From Geodermatophilus bullaregiensis (lineage in GTDB: Bacteria > Actinomycetota > Actinomycetes > Mycobacteriales > Geodermatophilaceae), in contig NZ_JAFBCJ010000001.1 in assembly GCF_016907675.1 (NCBI RefSeq), forward strand, positions 4,712,001 to 4,776,000: a stretch of 64,000 bases of DNA, read 5' to 3'. The position numbers were made by a program, and so were the translations under genes. Positions 36,716-44,809 of the stretch are shown piece by piece. The notes beneath the pieces were generated by a model, which saw nothing but the letters and a program-made list of their open reading frames with translations, was not told the origin of the DNA and made no database searches. The number at the start of each line of letters is the position of its first letter. Position 1 is the first letter of the stretch.

Positions 36716-37381
36716 TCACGTGTCGCGGTAGCGCTTCGCCTCGGCGGCCGCCCCGCGCAGGCCGTCGGCGTCGAGGTCGGGACCGTAGCCGGGGGTGTCG
36801 CGCTGGACGCGCCAGCCCTCGGACAGCGGACCGAGGTCGACGACGTCGAAGCCGAGCTCGTCGATGAACGAGGCGACGGTCTCCTTGGCCGAGGCGTCGT
36901 CCCCCGCGATCGCCAGGGCGCGGCGGTGCGGCGTCCCCGGCGGGGTGCGCCGGCCGGTGATGTCCGCGGCGTAGACGTGGTTGAACGCCTTGACCACCCG
37001 GGACGTCGGCAGGTGCTCCTGCGTCATCTCCGACGTCGTGGTGCGCTCGTCGTCCAGCGCGGCGACGTGCCCGTCGCGCTCCGGGTAGTAGTTGTTCGTG
37101 TCGATCACGACCTTGCCGGCCAGCGGCTCGACGGGGACGTCGGGCAGCGCCTTGAGCGGCACGGTCACCACCACGAGGTCACCGGCCGCGCCGGCCTCCG
37201 CGGAGGTCGCGGCGCGGACCCGACCGCGCCGCGACGGGCGGGCCTCGATCGCGGCCACCAGGTCGGTCAGCGTCTCCGGCCCGCGGGAGTTGGAGAGCAC
37301 GACGTCGTAGCCGGCGTCGGTTGCTGCCTGGGCGAGCGCCGTGCCGATGTTGCCGGCGCCGATGATGCCGAGAGTCGTCAT
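36716..37381 (-). CDS. NADPH-dependent F420 reductase-like dinucleotide-binding protein
   Basis: 221 aa from the ATG at 37381 (TTLGIIGAGNIGTALAQAA, an N-terminal Rossmann motif). VVLSNSRGPETLTDLV, the VVVTVPLKALPDVP segment and VVIDTNNYYPERDGH match the NAD-binding family that includes F420H2:NADP+ reductases. The window holds several F420-type enzymes that would need such an exchange reaction, but many family members have other substrates, so the F420 role is tentative. Confidence 0.78.
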   Translation of the reverse strand: MTTLGIIGAGNIGTALAQAATDAGYDVVLSNSRGPETLTDLVAAIEARPSRRGRVRAATSAEAGAAGDLVVVTVPLKALPDVPVEPLAGKVVIDTNNYYPERDGHVAALDDERTTTSEMTQEHLPTSRVVKAFNHVYAADITGRRTPPGTPHRRALAIAGDDASAKETVASFIDELGFDVVDLGPLSEGWRVQRDTPGYGPDLDADGLRGAAAEAKRYRDT

Positions 37382-37431
37382 GCCTGGCGCCAACGCGACC
37401 CGCCGCCGTGCATTCCGGCCCCCCGGGCACA

Positions 37432-37478
37432 GGGAGCTCTCCGCACGTGTCGGGCGCCGACACGTGCGGAGAGCTTCC
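37432..37478 (-). terminator. 22-bp-stem terminator centred on CACGTG arms
   Basis: Arms 37432-37453 and 37457-37478 pair over 22 positions with one G-T wobble and a three-base loop. Each arm holds CCGCACGTGTCGG. It starts at the stop codon of the FAD/Fe-S gene on the minus strand and lies before the reductase gene, so it should end that transcript. Confidence 0.78.
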
Positions 37479-40339
37479 TACGCCTCGTCCCGGTCGAGGG
37501 CGTCGGCGAGCAGCTGGGCGAGGTGCCGGCCGGGGCGGTCGGCCAGCTGGTCGAGCTGGGTGCGGCAGGAGAAGCCGTCGGCCAGGACGACGGCGTCCGG
37601 CCCGGCCGCGCGGACGGCGGGCAGCAGCTGCTGCTCGGCGATCGCCACCGACACGTCGTGGTGCCCGCGCTCGACGCCCCAGTTGCCGGCCAGGCCGCAG
37701 CAGCCGCCGAGCCGGGTGACCGTGGCCCCGGCCCGGCGCAGCAGCCGCTCGTCGGCCGCCCACCCCATGACCGCGTGGTGGTGGCAGTGCGGCTGGGCGA
37801 CCACCTCGACGCCGGCCAGCGACGGCGGCGTCCAGCCCTCGGTGGCGGCGAGCAGCTCGGCCAGCGTCCGGGTGCCGGCGGCCACCCGCGCGGCCATGGC
37901 TCCCCCACCCGCCCCGTCGAGCAGTTCCACGGCGTCGCTGCGCAGCGCCGCGGTGCAGGAGGGCTCCAGCCCGACCACCGGGATGCCGGCGTCGACCAGC
38001 GGCGCGAGCCGGCGCACCGTGTGGCCGAGCACCCGCTTCGCGGTGTCGAGCTGACCGGTGGTGATCCAGGTCAGCCCGCAGCAGGTGTCGTCGTCGGGCA
38101 CCTGCACCCGGTGGCCGGCCGCCTCCAGCACGGTGACCGCGGCCCGCGCGACCTCCGGCGCGAAGTGGTCGGTGAACGAGTCGACCCACAGCGCCACCGG
38201 GCGCCCCCCGTCGGCCGCCGCGGGGCGCCGGGCCCACCAGGCGCGGAAGGTCTCCCCGGCGAAGGCCGGCAGCGAGCGGCGCTGGTCGACACCGGCGCCC
38301 CAGCGGGCCAGCCGGCCGCCCAGCCGGGAGGCCGTGACGGCGTTGACCAGCCGCGGGGCGCGCGCGGCGAGGTCGGACCACATCGGCAGCCGGCCCAGCG
38401 TGTAGTGCGACCGGGGCCGCAGGCGCCGCCGGTAGGACTGGTGCAGCACCTCCGCCTTGTACGAGGCCATGTCGACGCCGGTGGGGCAGTCGCGCGAGCA
38501 CCCCTTGCACGACAGGCAGAGGTCGAGCGCGGCGTGCACCTCGGGCGAGCGCCAGTCCCGCACCGGCCCGCCCGGCGCGAGCATCTCCTGCAGCACGCGG
38601 GCGCGGCCGCGGGTGTTGTCCTTCTCCTGCCGGGTCGCCGGCCACGACGGGCACATGACCGCGACGCCGGAGGGCTCGGCCCGGCACTTGCCCACCCCGG
38701 TGCAGCGGTGCACGGCGTTGGAGAAGTCGCCGCCGTCGTGCCGGTAGGCCAGCGCGAGGGTGGGCGGGTCGGTGCGCAGCCGCCGGGGTGCGGCGGCCAC
38801 CCGGACGTCCTGGTCGAGCGGCAGCGGGCGCACCAGGACGCCGGGGTTGAGCACGTCGGCGGGGTCGAACAGCGCCTTGACCCGGCCGAAGAGGTCCAGC
38901 GCGGCGGGGGAGTACATGGTGCCGAGCAGCTCGCTGCGGGCCCGGCCGTCGCCGTGCTCGCCCGACACCGACCCGCCGTAGCGGGCCACCAGCGCGGCGG
39001 CGTCCTGCACGAACGCGCGGTAGGCGGCGCGGCCGCGGTCGGGCTCGCGGCCGAACGGGAAGTCGATCCGCACGTGCACGCAGCCGTCGCCGAAGTGCCC
39101 GTACGGGACGCCCTGCAGGCCGTGCTGCACCAGCAGCGCCTCGAACTCGCGCAGGTAGGCGCCGAGCGACTCGACGGGGACGGCGGCGTCCTCCCAGCCG
39201 GCGTGCGCGGGACGGCCGTCGCTGGTGCGCGCGGCCAGCCCGGCGCCGTCCTCGCGGATCCGCCAGATCGCCGCGGCCTCGGCGACGTCGGTGACCACCA
39301 GGGAGTCGACCGCGCCGGCGTCGGCGAGCACGCCGGCGGCCTTCGACCCCACCTCGGCGACGCTGTCGCCGGTCAGCTCCACGATCAGCCAGCCGGCGCC
39401 CTCCGGCAGGTCGGGGACGACGGCGGCCGGCACGTCGCGCAGCCGCTGCACGATGCGGTCGTCGAGCCCCTCGACGGCGGTCGGCCCGTGGCGCAGCAGC
39501 CCCGGCGTCGCGTCGGCGGCGTCGGCCATCGACGGGTAGCCGAGCACGACCAGCCCGCGGTGGGGGGCGTCGGCGACCAGCCGCACGGTCGCCCCGAGGA
39601 CGACGGCCAGCGTGCCCTCGCTGCCGACCAGGGCGCGGGCGACGTCGAAGCCGCGCTCGGGCAGCAGGTGCTCGAGCGAGTAGCCCGACACCTGCCGGCC
39701 GAAGCGGCCGAGCTCGGTGCGGATGGTGGCCAGCTCGCGGGCGACCAGCACGCGCAGGTCGTCGAGCCCGCCCGTGACCGATCCCTCGCTCAGCCGCAGC
39801 CGCTCGCCGGCGCCGGTGACGACGTCGAGGCCGACGACGTTGTCCGACGTCCGGCCGTAGCCCAGCGCCCGGGACCCGCAGGCGTTGTTGCCGATCATCC
39901 CGCCGACCGTGCAGCGGTTGGACGTGCTCGGGTCGGGGCCGAAGCGCAGGCCGTGCGGGCGGGCGGCGACCTGCAGCGCGGCCTGCACGACGCCGGGGTC
40001 GACGACCGCCGTGCGGGCCTCGGCGTCGATGCCGTGCACCCGGTGCAGGTGCCGGCTGGTGTCGACGACGACCCCGGTGCCCACCGCGTTGCCGGCGATG
40101 GAGGTGCCCGCGCCGCGCATGGTCAGCGGGACGCCGAGGTCCCGGCAGACCTCCAGTGTGGCGACCACCTCGTCGGCGTCGCGCGGGCGGACGACGGCGC
40201 GCGGCAGCACGCGGTAGAGCGAGCCGTCGGAGGAGTACAGCGCCCGGGCCAGCCCCGAGTCGTCGACGTCGCCGATCCCGGCCCGGCGCAGCGCGGCAGT
40301 GACCTCCGCGGTCTCGGCAGTGGTGGTGGCGGCGGTCAC
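37478..40339 (-). CDS. FAD/Fe-S D-2-hydroxyacid dehydrogenase (YdiJ-like, possibly D-2-hydroxyglutarate)
   Basis: 953 aa from a GTG at 40339 overlapping the upstream gene stop (GTGA). Domain order: PCMH-type FAD binding (about 25-260: PLTMRGAGTSIAGNAVGTGV, TVGGMIGNNACGSRALGYGR), a FAD-linked oxidase C-terminal domain (to about 540, GVPYGHFGDGCVHVRIDFPFG, SGEHGDGRARSELL), a Fe-S module (CTGVGKC then CLSCKGCSRDCPTGVDM), and cysteine-rich CCG-type segments (DTCCGLTW, GGCCGLAGNWG). E. coli YdiJ shares this layout and is reported as a D-2-hydroxyglutarate dehydrogenase. The coupled transhydrogenase upstream makes the same product, supporting that substrate. Confidence 0.85.
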   Translation of the reverse strand: MTAATTTAETAEVTAALRRAGIGDVDDSGLARALYSSDGSLYRVLPRAVVRPRDADEVVATLEVCRDLGVPLTMRGAGTSIAGNAVGTGVVVDTSRHLHRVHGIDAEARTAVVDPGVVQAALQVAARPHGLRFGPDPSTSNRCTVGGMIGNNACGSRALGYGRTSDNVVGLDVVTGAGERLRLSEGSVTGGLDDLRVLVARELATIRTELGRFGRQVSGYSLEHLLPERGFDVARALVGSEGTLAVVLGATVRLVADAPHRGLVVLGYPSMADAADATPGLLRHGPTAVEGLDDRIVQRLRDVPAAVVPDLPEGAGWLIVELTGDSVAEVGSKAAGVLADAGAVDSLVVTDVAEAAAIWRIREDGAGLAARTSDGRPAHAGWEDAAVPVESLGAYLREFEALLVQHGLQGVPYGHFGDGCVHVRIDFPFGREPDRGRAAYRAFVQDAAALVARYGGSVSGEHGDGRARSELLGTMYSPAALDLFGRVKALFDPADVLNPGVLVRPLPLDQDVRVAAAPRRLRTDPPTLALAYRHDGGDFSNAVHRCTGVGKCRAEPSGVAVMCPSWPATRQEKDNTRGRARVLQEMLAPGGPVRDWRSPEVHAALDLCLSCKGCSRDCPTGVDMASYKAEVLHQSYRRRLRPRSHYTLGRLPMWSDLAARAPRLVNAVTASRLGGRLARWGAGVDQRRSLPAFAGETFRAWWARRPAAADGGRPVALWVDSFTDHFAPEVARAAVTVLEAAGHRVQVPDDDTCCGLTWITTGQLDTAKRVLGHTVRRLAPLVDAGIPVVGLEPSCTAALRSDAVELLDGAGGGAMAARVAAGTRTLAELLAATEGWTPPSLAGVEVVAQPHCHHHAVMGWAADERLLRRAGATVTRLGGCCGLAGNWGVERGHHDVSVAIAEQQLLPAVRAAGPDAVVLADGFSCRTQLDQLADRPGRHLAQLLADALDRDEA

Positions 40340-41628
40340 CACAGGGACAGCGAGCGCCGGTAGATGCCGGCCACGTCGTCCTCGGTGACCGGCTTGGGGG
40401 CGGTGGCCAGCAGCCGCTGCTGCTTCATCGTCCCGTCGACCAGGTCGGGGATGTCGCCCTCGTCGTAGCCGACCGCGCCGATGCCGCCGGGGATGTCGAT
40501 GTCGCGCATGAGCGCGGTGAGCACCGTCGGCAGGAACTCCGCCGGGTCGCCGGTCTCCTCCGCGCGCGGGTCGAGCAGCCGGGCGGCGCGCAGGTGCCGC
40601 CCGGGGTCGGCGTCGAAGGTGAAGCGGAAGGCCTCGGGCGCGGTCAGCGACACCGACATGCCGTGCGGGACCATCGGCTCGTCGGCCGGGTAGTCCTTCG
40701 GGTGGAAGTCCTTCACCCGGCCGGCGATCGGGTAGGCGTTGGCGTGCGGGATGTGCACGCCGGCGTTGCCGAAGCCCATGCCGGCGAAGGTGGCGGCCAT
40801 GGCCATCTTCGCCCGCGCGTCGTCGTCGCCGTCGCGGACGGCGCGGCGGAAGGACTCCGCCAGCAGCGACAGGGCCTTCTCCGACCACATGTCGGCGATC
40901 GGGTTGGACCCGCAGTAGGGCACCCGCTCCTCGGGGCGCTTGCGGTCGTAGCTGGTGTAGGGCCGGGCGGTGTAGCTCTCCAGCGCGTGGCAGAGGATGT
41001 CCATGCCGGAGGCGGCCGTGACACCGGCCGGCTGGGTGCGGGTCAGCGCCGGGTCCACGACGGCCATCGTCGGCCGCAGCCGGGGGTGGCTGATCCCCGT
41101 CTTCACCTTGAGCGCGAGGACGTCGAGCACGCAGATCGTGGTGCTCTCCGCGCCGGTGCCGGTGGTCGTCGGGACGGCGACCAGCGGGGCGAGCGGGTTG
41201 ACCGGCGCCCGGCCCTCGCCGACCGGCTTGTTGACGTAGTCCATGAGCTCACCGGGGTTGGTGGTGAGCAGGTCGACCGCCTTGGCGGTGTCGATGCTGG
41301 AGCCCCCGCCGACGGCGACGATGGCGTCCCAGGGCCCGTGCTCCCGGGCCCAGTCGACGGCGATCTGCAGGCTCTCGTCGGTCGGCTCGACGTGGGCGCC
41401 GTCGAACACGTGCGCCTCGATGCCGAACTGGCCCATCTGGTCGGCGACGCGCTGCGGGTGCCCGGTCGCGGCCACCCCGGGGTCGGTGACGACCAGGACC
41501 CGCCGGGCCCCGGTCTCGCTGAGGTCGTAGCCGATCTCGTCGGCTGCGCCGACGCCGAACTTCAGCCGGGGGGCGCCGTAGGTGAACACGCTCTCCGGGT
41601 CGGCGGGCTGGTAGACGCTGGTGGTCAT
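40336..41628 (-). CDS. hydroxyacid-oxoacid transhydrogenase (iron-containing ADH family)
   Basis: 430 aa. The ATG at 41628 (MTTSVYQPADPES) is used. The protein follows human ADHFE1 closely in wording: FGVGAADEIGYDLSETGAR, FDGAHVEPTDESLQIA, AVGGGSSIDTAKAVDLL, VPTTTGTGAESTT, GMDILCHALESYTARPY, YCGSNPIADMW, FAGMGFGNAGVHIPHANAYP and VPHGMSVSLT. It carries the His ligands of iron-dependent ADHs. ADHFE1 converts 4-hydroxybutyrate plus 2-oxoglutarate to succinic semialdehyde plus D-2-hydroxyglutarate without free NAD. The next gene could reoxidise that product. Reaction direction and donor in vivo are inferred. Confidence 0.88.
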   Translation of the reverse strand: MTTSVYQPADPESVFTYGAPRLKFGVGAADEIGYDLSETGARRVLVVTDPGVAATGHPQRVADQMGQFGIEAHVFDGAHVEPTDESLQIAVDWAREHGPWDAIVAVGGGSSIDTAKAVDLLTTNPGELMDYVNKPVGEGRAPVNPLAPLVAVPTTTGTGAESTTICVLDVLALKVKTGISHPRLRPTMAVVDPALTRTQPAGVTAASGMDILCHALESYTARPYTSYDRKRPEERVPYCGSNPIADMWSEKALSLLAESFRRAVRDGDDDARAKMAMAATFAGMGFGNAGVHIPHANAYPIAGRVKDFHPKDYPADEPMVPHGMSVSLTAPEAFRFTFDADPGRHLRAARLLDPRAEETGDPAEFLPTVLTALMRDIDIPGGIGAVGYDEGDIPDLVDGTMKQQRLLATAPKPVTEDDVAGIYRRSLSLW

Positions 41629-41673
41629 GCCGTCATCGTGCACCGAAGGGGGCCGGTCGCGCCGTCCCCGGTG

Positions 41674-41715
41674 CCGTCCCCGGTGCCGCCGTCGTGGCGC
41701 CGGCACCGGGGACGG
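41674..41715 (-). terminator. 15-bp-stem terminator with a duplicated arm
   Basis: CCGTCCCCGGTGCCG (41674-41688) pairs perfectly with 41701-41715. The same 15 bases also occur, overlapping, at 41662-41676, so two alternative hairpins can form. It lies just after the stop of the cupin gene on the minus strand. Confidence 0.75.
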
Positions 41716-41721
41716 GAGGGC

Positions 41722-42123
41722 TCAGGAGGTCGGGGGCTCGTCCTTCCCCGACTCCTCGGCCTCGTCGGCCTCCTCCTTGGTGTGGTGCACCGCGCCGTCG
41801 GCGTGCTCCGGCGGGCCGTAGACGGTGTAGAGGACCAGCGGGTTCGGCCCGGTGTTGAGGAAGTTGTGCTTGGTCCCGGCCGGGACGACGACGAGGTCGC
41901 CCTGCGCCACCTTCTTGGTCGCGCCGCCGACCCTGGCCTCCCCGACGCCGCTGACGAAGGTGAGGATCTGGTCGATGTCCTCGTGGACCTCCTCGCCGAT
42001 CTCCCCGTCCGGCGGGATGGTCATGACGACGAGCTGGGTGTTCGTCCCCGTCCAGAGGACCCGGCGGAAGTCCGGGCTCTCCTCGGCGACGGTCGCGATC
42101 GTGAAGTGGATGACGGACGCCAT
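41722..42123 (-). CDS. cupin-domain protein
   Basis: 133 aa from the ATG at 42123 (ASVIHFTIATVAEESPDF). A single conserved barrel: EIGEEVHEDIDQILTFVSGVGEA is cupin motif 1 (His plus acids) and GDLVVVPAGTKHNFLNTG is motif 2 (His). An acidic tail (KEEADEAEESGKDEP) follows. Metal binding is likely; enzymatic or sensory role unknown. It lies upstream of the transhydrogenase on the same strand but is separated by a strong terminator. Confidence 0.88.
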   Translation of the reverse strand: MASVIHFTIATVAEESPDFRRVLWTGTNTQLVVMTIPPDGEIGEEVHEDIDQILTFVSGVGEARVGGATKKVAQGDLVVVPAGTKHNFLNTGPNPLVLYTVYGPPEHADGAVHHTKEEADEAEESGKDEPPTS

Positions 42124-42263
42124 CGGCGCTGCTCCTCGCTGTCTGGCGGCACCCGGTCGGTGCCCTCTCGCGCAGGGTCCTGCCCCCGACCCGCACCGAC
42201 CATGCGCCGCGCTCACCCGACCGGCTGGGACCGGCGCCGGTGTCCTGCTACGGTGACCGCGAC

Positions 42264-42286
42264 GTCAGTTCGGAAATCGAACTGAC
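42264..42286. promoter_or_regulatory. inverted repeat upstream of MFS exporter, probable operator
   Basis: Perfect 9-bp arms GTCAGTTCG and CGAACTGAC separated by gaaat, 24 bases before the MFS start. The spacing and symmetry suit a TetR- or MarR-type repressor. No copy was seen in front of the nearby TetR gene at 43940-44569, so the cognate regulator is not settled. Confidence 0.65.
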
Positions 42287-42309
42287 GAGGCGACCGCCAG
42301 GAGGCGCGC

Positions 42310-43728
42310 GTGTCCCGTTCCCTGCAGCCCCCCGCCGCGGCCACCGCCGCGGCGCTCCCGGCCCGGGCCACCGGCGTGCAGCGCCGCACCCTGGCCGTCG
42401 TCGCGGCCAGCACGCTCGTGGTGCTCGCCGCCTTCGTCACGCCGCTGGCCACGGCGGTGGCCACCGCCCGCGAGCTCGGCACCGGCCCGGGCGGGCAGGC
42501 CTGGCTGCTGTCGGCGATGAGCGTCGGGCTGGCGGCGGCCCTGCTGGTCACCGGCGCGCTGGCCGACGACGTCGGCCGGCGGCGGGTCTTCACCGCCGGG
42601 CTGGTCCTGCTGGCCGCCGGGGCCGCGCTCACCGCCGCGGCCGGGGCGACCGGGGTCTTCGTCACCGGCCGGCTGGTGCAGGGCGTCGGGGGCGCGGCCG
42701 TGCTGGCCTGCTCCCTGGGCCTGCTCGCCCAGGTCTTCCCGCTCGGCCCGTCGCGGGCGCGGGCGGCCGCGGTCTGGGGTGCCAGCCTCGGCGCGGGCAC
42801 CGGGGTCGGCGGCGTCGCGGCGGTCGTCCTCGACGGTGACACCGGCTGGCGGGCCACCCACGCCGCCACCGCCGTCCTCACCGTTGTCCTGGCCGTGGCC
42901 GCGCGGCTGCTGCTGCCGGAGTCGCCGCGCGGGCGCCGTCCGCGGGTCGACGTCGCCGGCCCGCTGCTGCTCGTCGCCGCGGTGTGCTGCCTGCTCGTGG
43001 GGCTCCTGGCACCCCGCAGCGGCGGGGGCACCGGCACGGCGGTCGCGCTGCTCGGAGCCGGGGTCGTCCTCGCCGCCGGCTTCGTGCTCGCCGAGGCGCG
43101 GGTGCGCGCGCCGATGGTCGACCTCGCGCTGTTCCGCGTCCGCGGGTTCGTCGCCGCCCACGTCGGGGCGCTGGTCACCGGCGCGGCCACCGTCGGGCTG
43201 ATGTCCTACCTCGCCACCGTGCTGCAGCGGGCGCTGGGGGAGAGCCTGCTGGCGACGACGGTGCTCGTGGTCGTCTGGTCCGGGGTCGCCACGGCGACGT
43301 CCTGGGGGCTGCGCTGGCTGCCCGCCGTCGACGGGCGGCTGCTGCTGGCCGGGGGGCTCGCGGTCTCGGGTGCCGGACTGGCCGGGCTGGCCGTCCTGGA
43401 CGCCGGCAGCGCGGGCACCGTGCTGCTGCCCGGGCTGGTCGTGCTCGGGGTGGGCTACGGCGCGGCCAACGCGGCCCTCGGCCGGGAGGCGGTGGCGCAC
43501 GTCCCGGCCGAGCGCGCGGCCATGGGCAGCGGAGCCAACAACACCGCCCGCTACCTCGGCGCGGCCGTCGGGGTGACGCTCGTCGTGCTGCTGGTCACCG
43601 CGGAGTCGGCGTCCGGCGGCGGCGCGGCCGCCCTGGTCGACGGGTGGGACACCGCCGCTCTCGCCGGCGCGGCGGTCAGCGCGGCCGGGGCGCTGGCGGT
43701 GCTGGTGCTGCGGCCGGCCCGCCGCTGA
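42310..43728 (+). CDS. MFS drug-efflux-type transporter (DHA2-like)
   Basis: 472 aa with about 14 transmembrane helices and no large loop. Motif A-like ALADDVGRRRVFTAGL lies between TM2 and TM3, motif C-like GASLGAGTGVGGVAA is in TM5, and GLVVLGVGYGAANAALGREAV with NNTARYLGAAVG occurs in the C-terminal half. It probably exports a toxic compound by proton antiport. A perfect operator-like palindrome precedes it and a TetR regulator lies convergently downstream. Confidence 0.9.
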   Translation: MSRSLQPPAAATAAALPARATGVQRRTLAVVAASTLVVLAAFVTPLATAVATARELGTGPGGQAWLLSAMSVGLAAALLVTGALADDVGRRRVFTAGLVLLAAGAALTAAAGATGVFVTGRLVQGVGGAAVLACSLGLLAQVFPLGPSRARAAAVWGASLGAGTGVGGVAAVVLDGDTGWRATHAATAVLTVVLAVAARLLLPESPRGRRPRVDVAGPLLLVAAVCCLLVGLLAPRSGGGTGTAVALLGAGVVLAAGFVLAEARVRAPMVDLALFRVRGFVAAHVGALVTGAATVGLMSYLATVLQRALGESLLATTVLVVVWSGVATATSWGLRWLPAVDGRLLLAGGLAVSGAGLAGLAVLDAGSAGTVLLPGLVVLGVGYGAANAALGREAVAHVPAERAAMGSGANNTARYLGAAVGVTLVVLLVTAESASGGGAAALVDGWDTAALAGAAVSAAGALAVLVLRPARR

Positions 43729-43939
43729 CGCTCGCTCGCAGCGGTGTGCGCGTTGGTTGCCGGGTGCCGGCCCGGGCTCGCACGCCGGTGGGCGCTGGTG
43801 CCGGTCGGCGGACCACGGTGGGCGGCGTGACCTGCAGCGATGTGCGCCCACGGCGCATGTCGGTCTGCAGAACGAGCCCTCAGCGCACACCACCGCCGGC
43901 GTCGGAGGCCACGGCCGCCGACCCCTCGGCACACCGCTG
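43729..43939. other. convergent intergenic region with related inverted motifs
   Basis: 211 bases between the MFS stop and the TetR stop without a credible gene. AGCGGTGTGC (43740-43749) is exactly complementary to GCACACCGCT (43929-43938), and GGTGTGCGC (43743-43751) to GCGCACACC (43883-43891). A further GATGTGCGCC lies near 43838. These could fold into a large terminator-like structure. Confidence 0.4.
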
Positions 43940-44569
43940 TCAGGCGTGGTGGGCGACCAGCGAGACGAGCACCTCGGTGGCGACCTCGGTGTCGTCGGTC
44001 AGGGAGGTCACCTCGCCGCGCTCCACGCGGGCGAGCATCAGCTCGTTGAGCCCGCCGACCGCGGCCAGCACCAGCGCCCGGTCCACCGGCCGCACCTCGT
44101 CGGGGTGCCGCTCGGCCAGGTCCGCGGCGACGCCGCAGATCAGCTCGACGTAGCGGCCGATGACCTGGCGCCGCAGCGCCAGCGCCGGGCGGCCCGCGGC
44201 CTGCACCTCGACGAGCGCGGCCCAGGCGACCTCCGGGTTGGCGGCGAGCACCTCGAGGTAGGCGCGCACCGAGGTCCGCAGCCGCTCGCGCCAGGTCAGG
44301 CCGCCCACGGCCGCCTGCTGCTGCGCGGCGTGCACGGTGGCCAGCATCTTGTCCGAGGCGCGCGTGTACAGCTCGAGGAGGCAGTGCTCCTTGTCGCGGA
44401 AGTGCGCGTACACCACCGTCTTCGACACCCGGCCCGCGCGGGCGATGTCGGAGATCGTCGTGGCCCGGTAGCCCTTCTCGGCCATGCAGGAGGCCAGCGC
44501 GAGCAGGACGCGCACGCGGCGGTGGGCGTCCTCCTCGGTCAGGTCCTCCGGCACGACCAGCGCGTTCAC
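43940..44569 (-). CDS. TetR-family transcriptional regulator
   Basis: 209 aa from a GTG at 44569. The N-terminal HTH is clear (VRVLLALASCMAEKGYRATT, ISDIARAGRVSKTVVYAHFRDKE), followed by a C-terminal helical domain (ERLRTSVRAYLEVLAANPEV, YVELICGVAADLAERHPDE). It is convergent with the MFS exporter and divergent from the GntR gene across 240 bp, so its target could be either. The operator-like palindrome in front of the exporter is the best candidate. Confidence 0.88.
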   Translation of the reverse strand: MNALVVPEDLTEEDAHRRVRVLLALASCMAEKGYRATTISDIARAGRVSKTVVYAHFRDKEHCLLELYTRASDKMLATVHAAQQQAAVGGLTWRERLRTSVRAYLEVLAANPEVAWAALVEVQAAGRPALALRRQVIGRYVELICGVAADLAERHPDEVRPVDRALVLAAVGGLNELMLARVERGEVTSLTDDTEVATEVLVSLVAHHA

Positions 44570-44628
44570 GGCGGCGAGTCTAGGCGTCCCGCGGCGGACG
44601 ACCGGGAACCGGCGCGGCCGCCGGGCGG

Positions 44629-44662
44629 GCGACGGACGCGGCGACGGACGCGGCGACGGACC
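44629..44662. repeat. 12-bp tandem repeat
   Basis: GCGACGGACGCG occurs at 44629-44640 and 44641-44652, with a partial third copy to 44662. It lies in the divergent region between the TetR and GntR genes. No function apparent. Confidence 0.6.
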
Positions 44663-44733
44663 CGGCCCCGAGGAGGGTCCGCGTGGTGGACGACCGGCGA
44701 TCCGGGACGGCCAGCGCGCCCTCCCCGCAGCCC

Positions 44734-44753
44734 TAACCATGCTCACCATGATG
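44734..44753 (+). promoter_or_regulatory. island motif, site a (GntR promoter)
   Basis: TAACCATGCTCACCATGATG. It contains ACCATGCTCA, an exact match to the core ACCATGCNCA, 57 bases before the GntR start. This would allow the regulator to control itself. Confidence 0.5.
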
Positions 44754-44809
44754 GGGGAAAGTGGCTCCGGAGCGGGCCGGAGCGGGTACCGGCCGTTACC
44801 ATCGAGAGC

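Noticed and set aside
36695..40363. A 1222-codon open frame on the plus strand
   Set aside because: Antisense shadow of the FAD/Fe-S dehydrogenase and reductase genes, without any domain and with Gly/Arg/Val/Gln-rich composition.
44629..44662. CRISPR or VNTR array
   Set aside because: Fewer than three 12-bp units without spacers. Not a CRISPR; a simple short tandem repeat.
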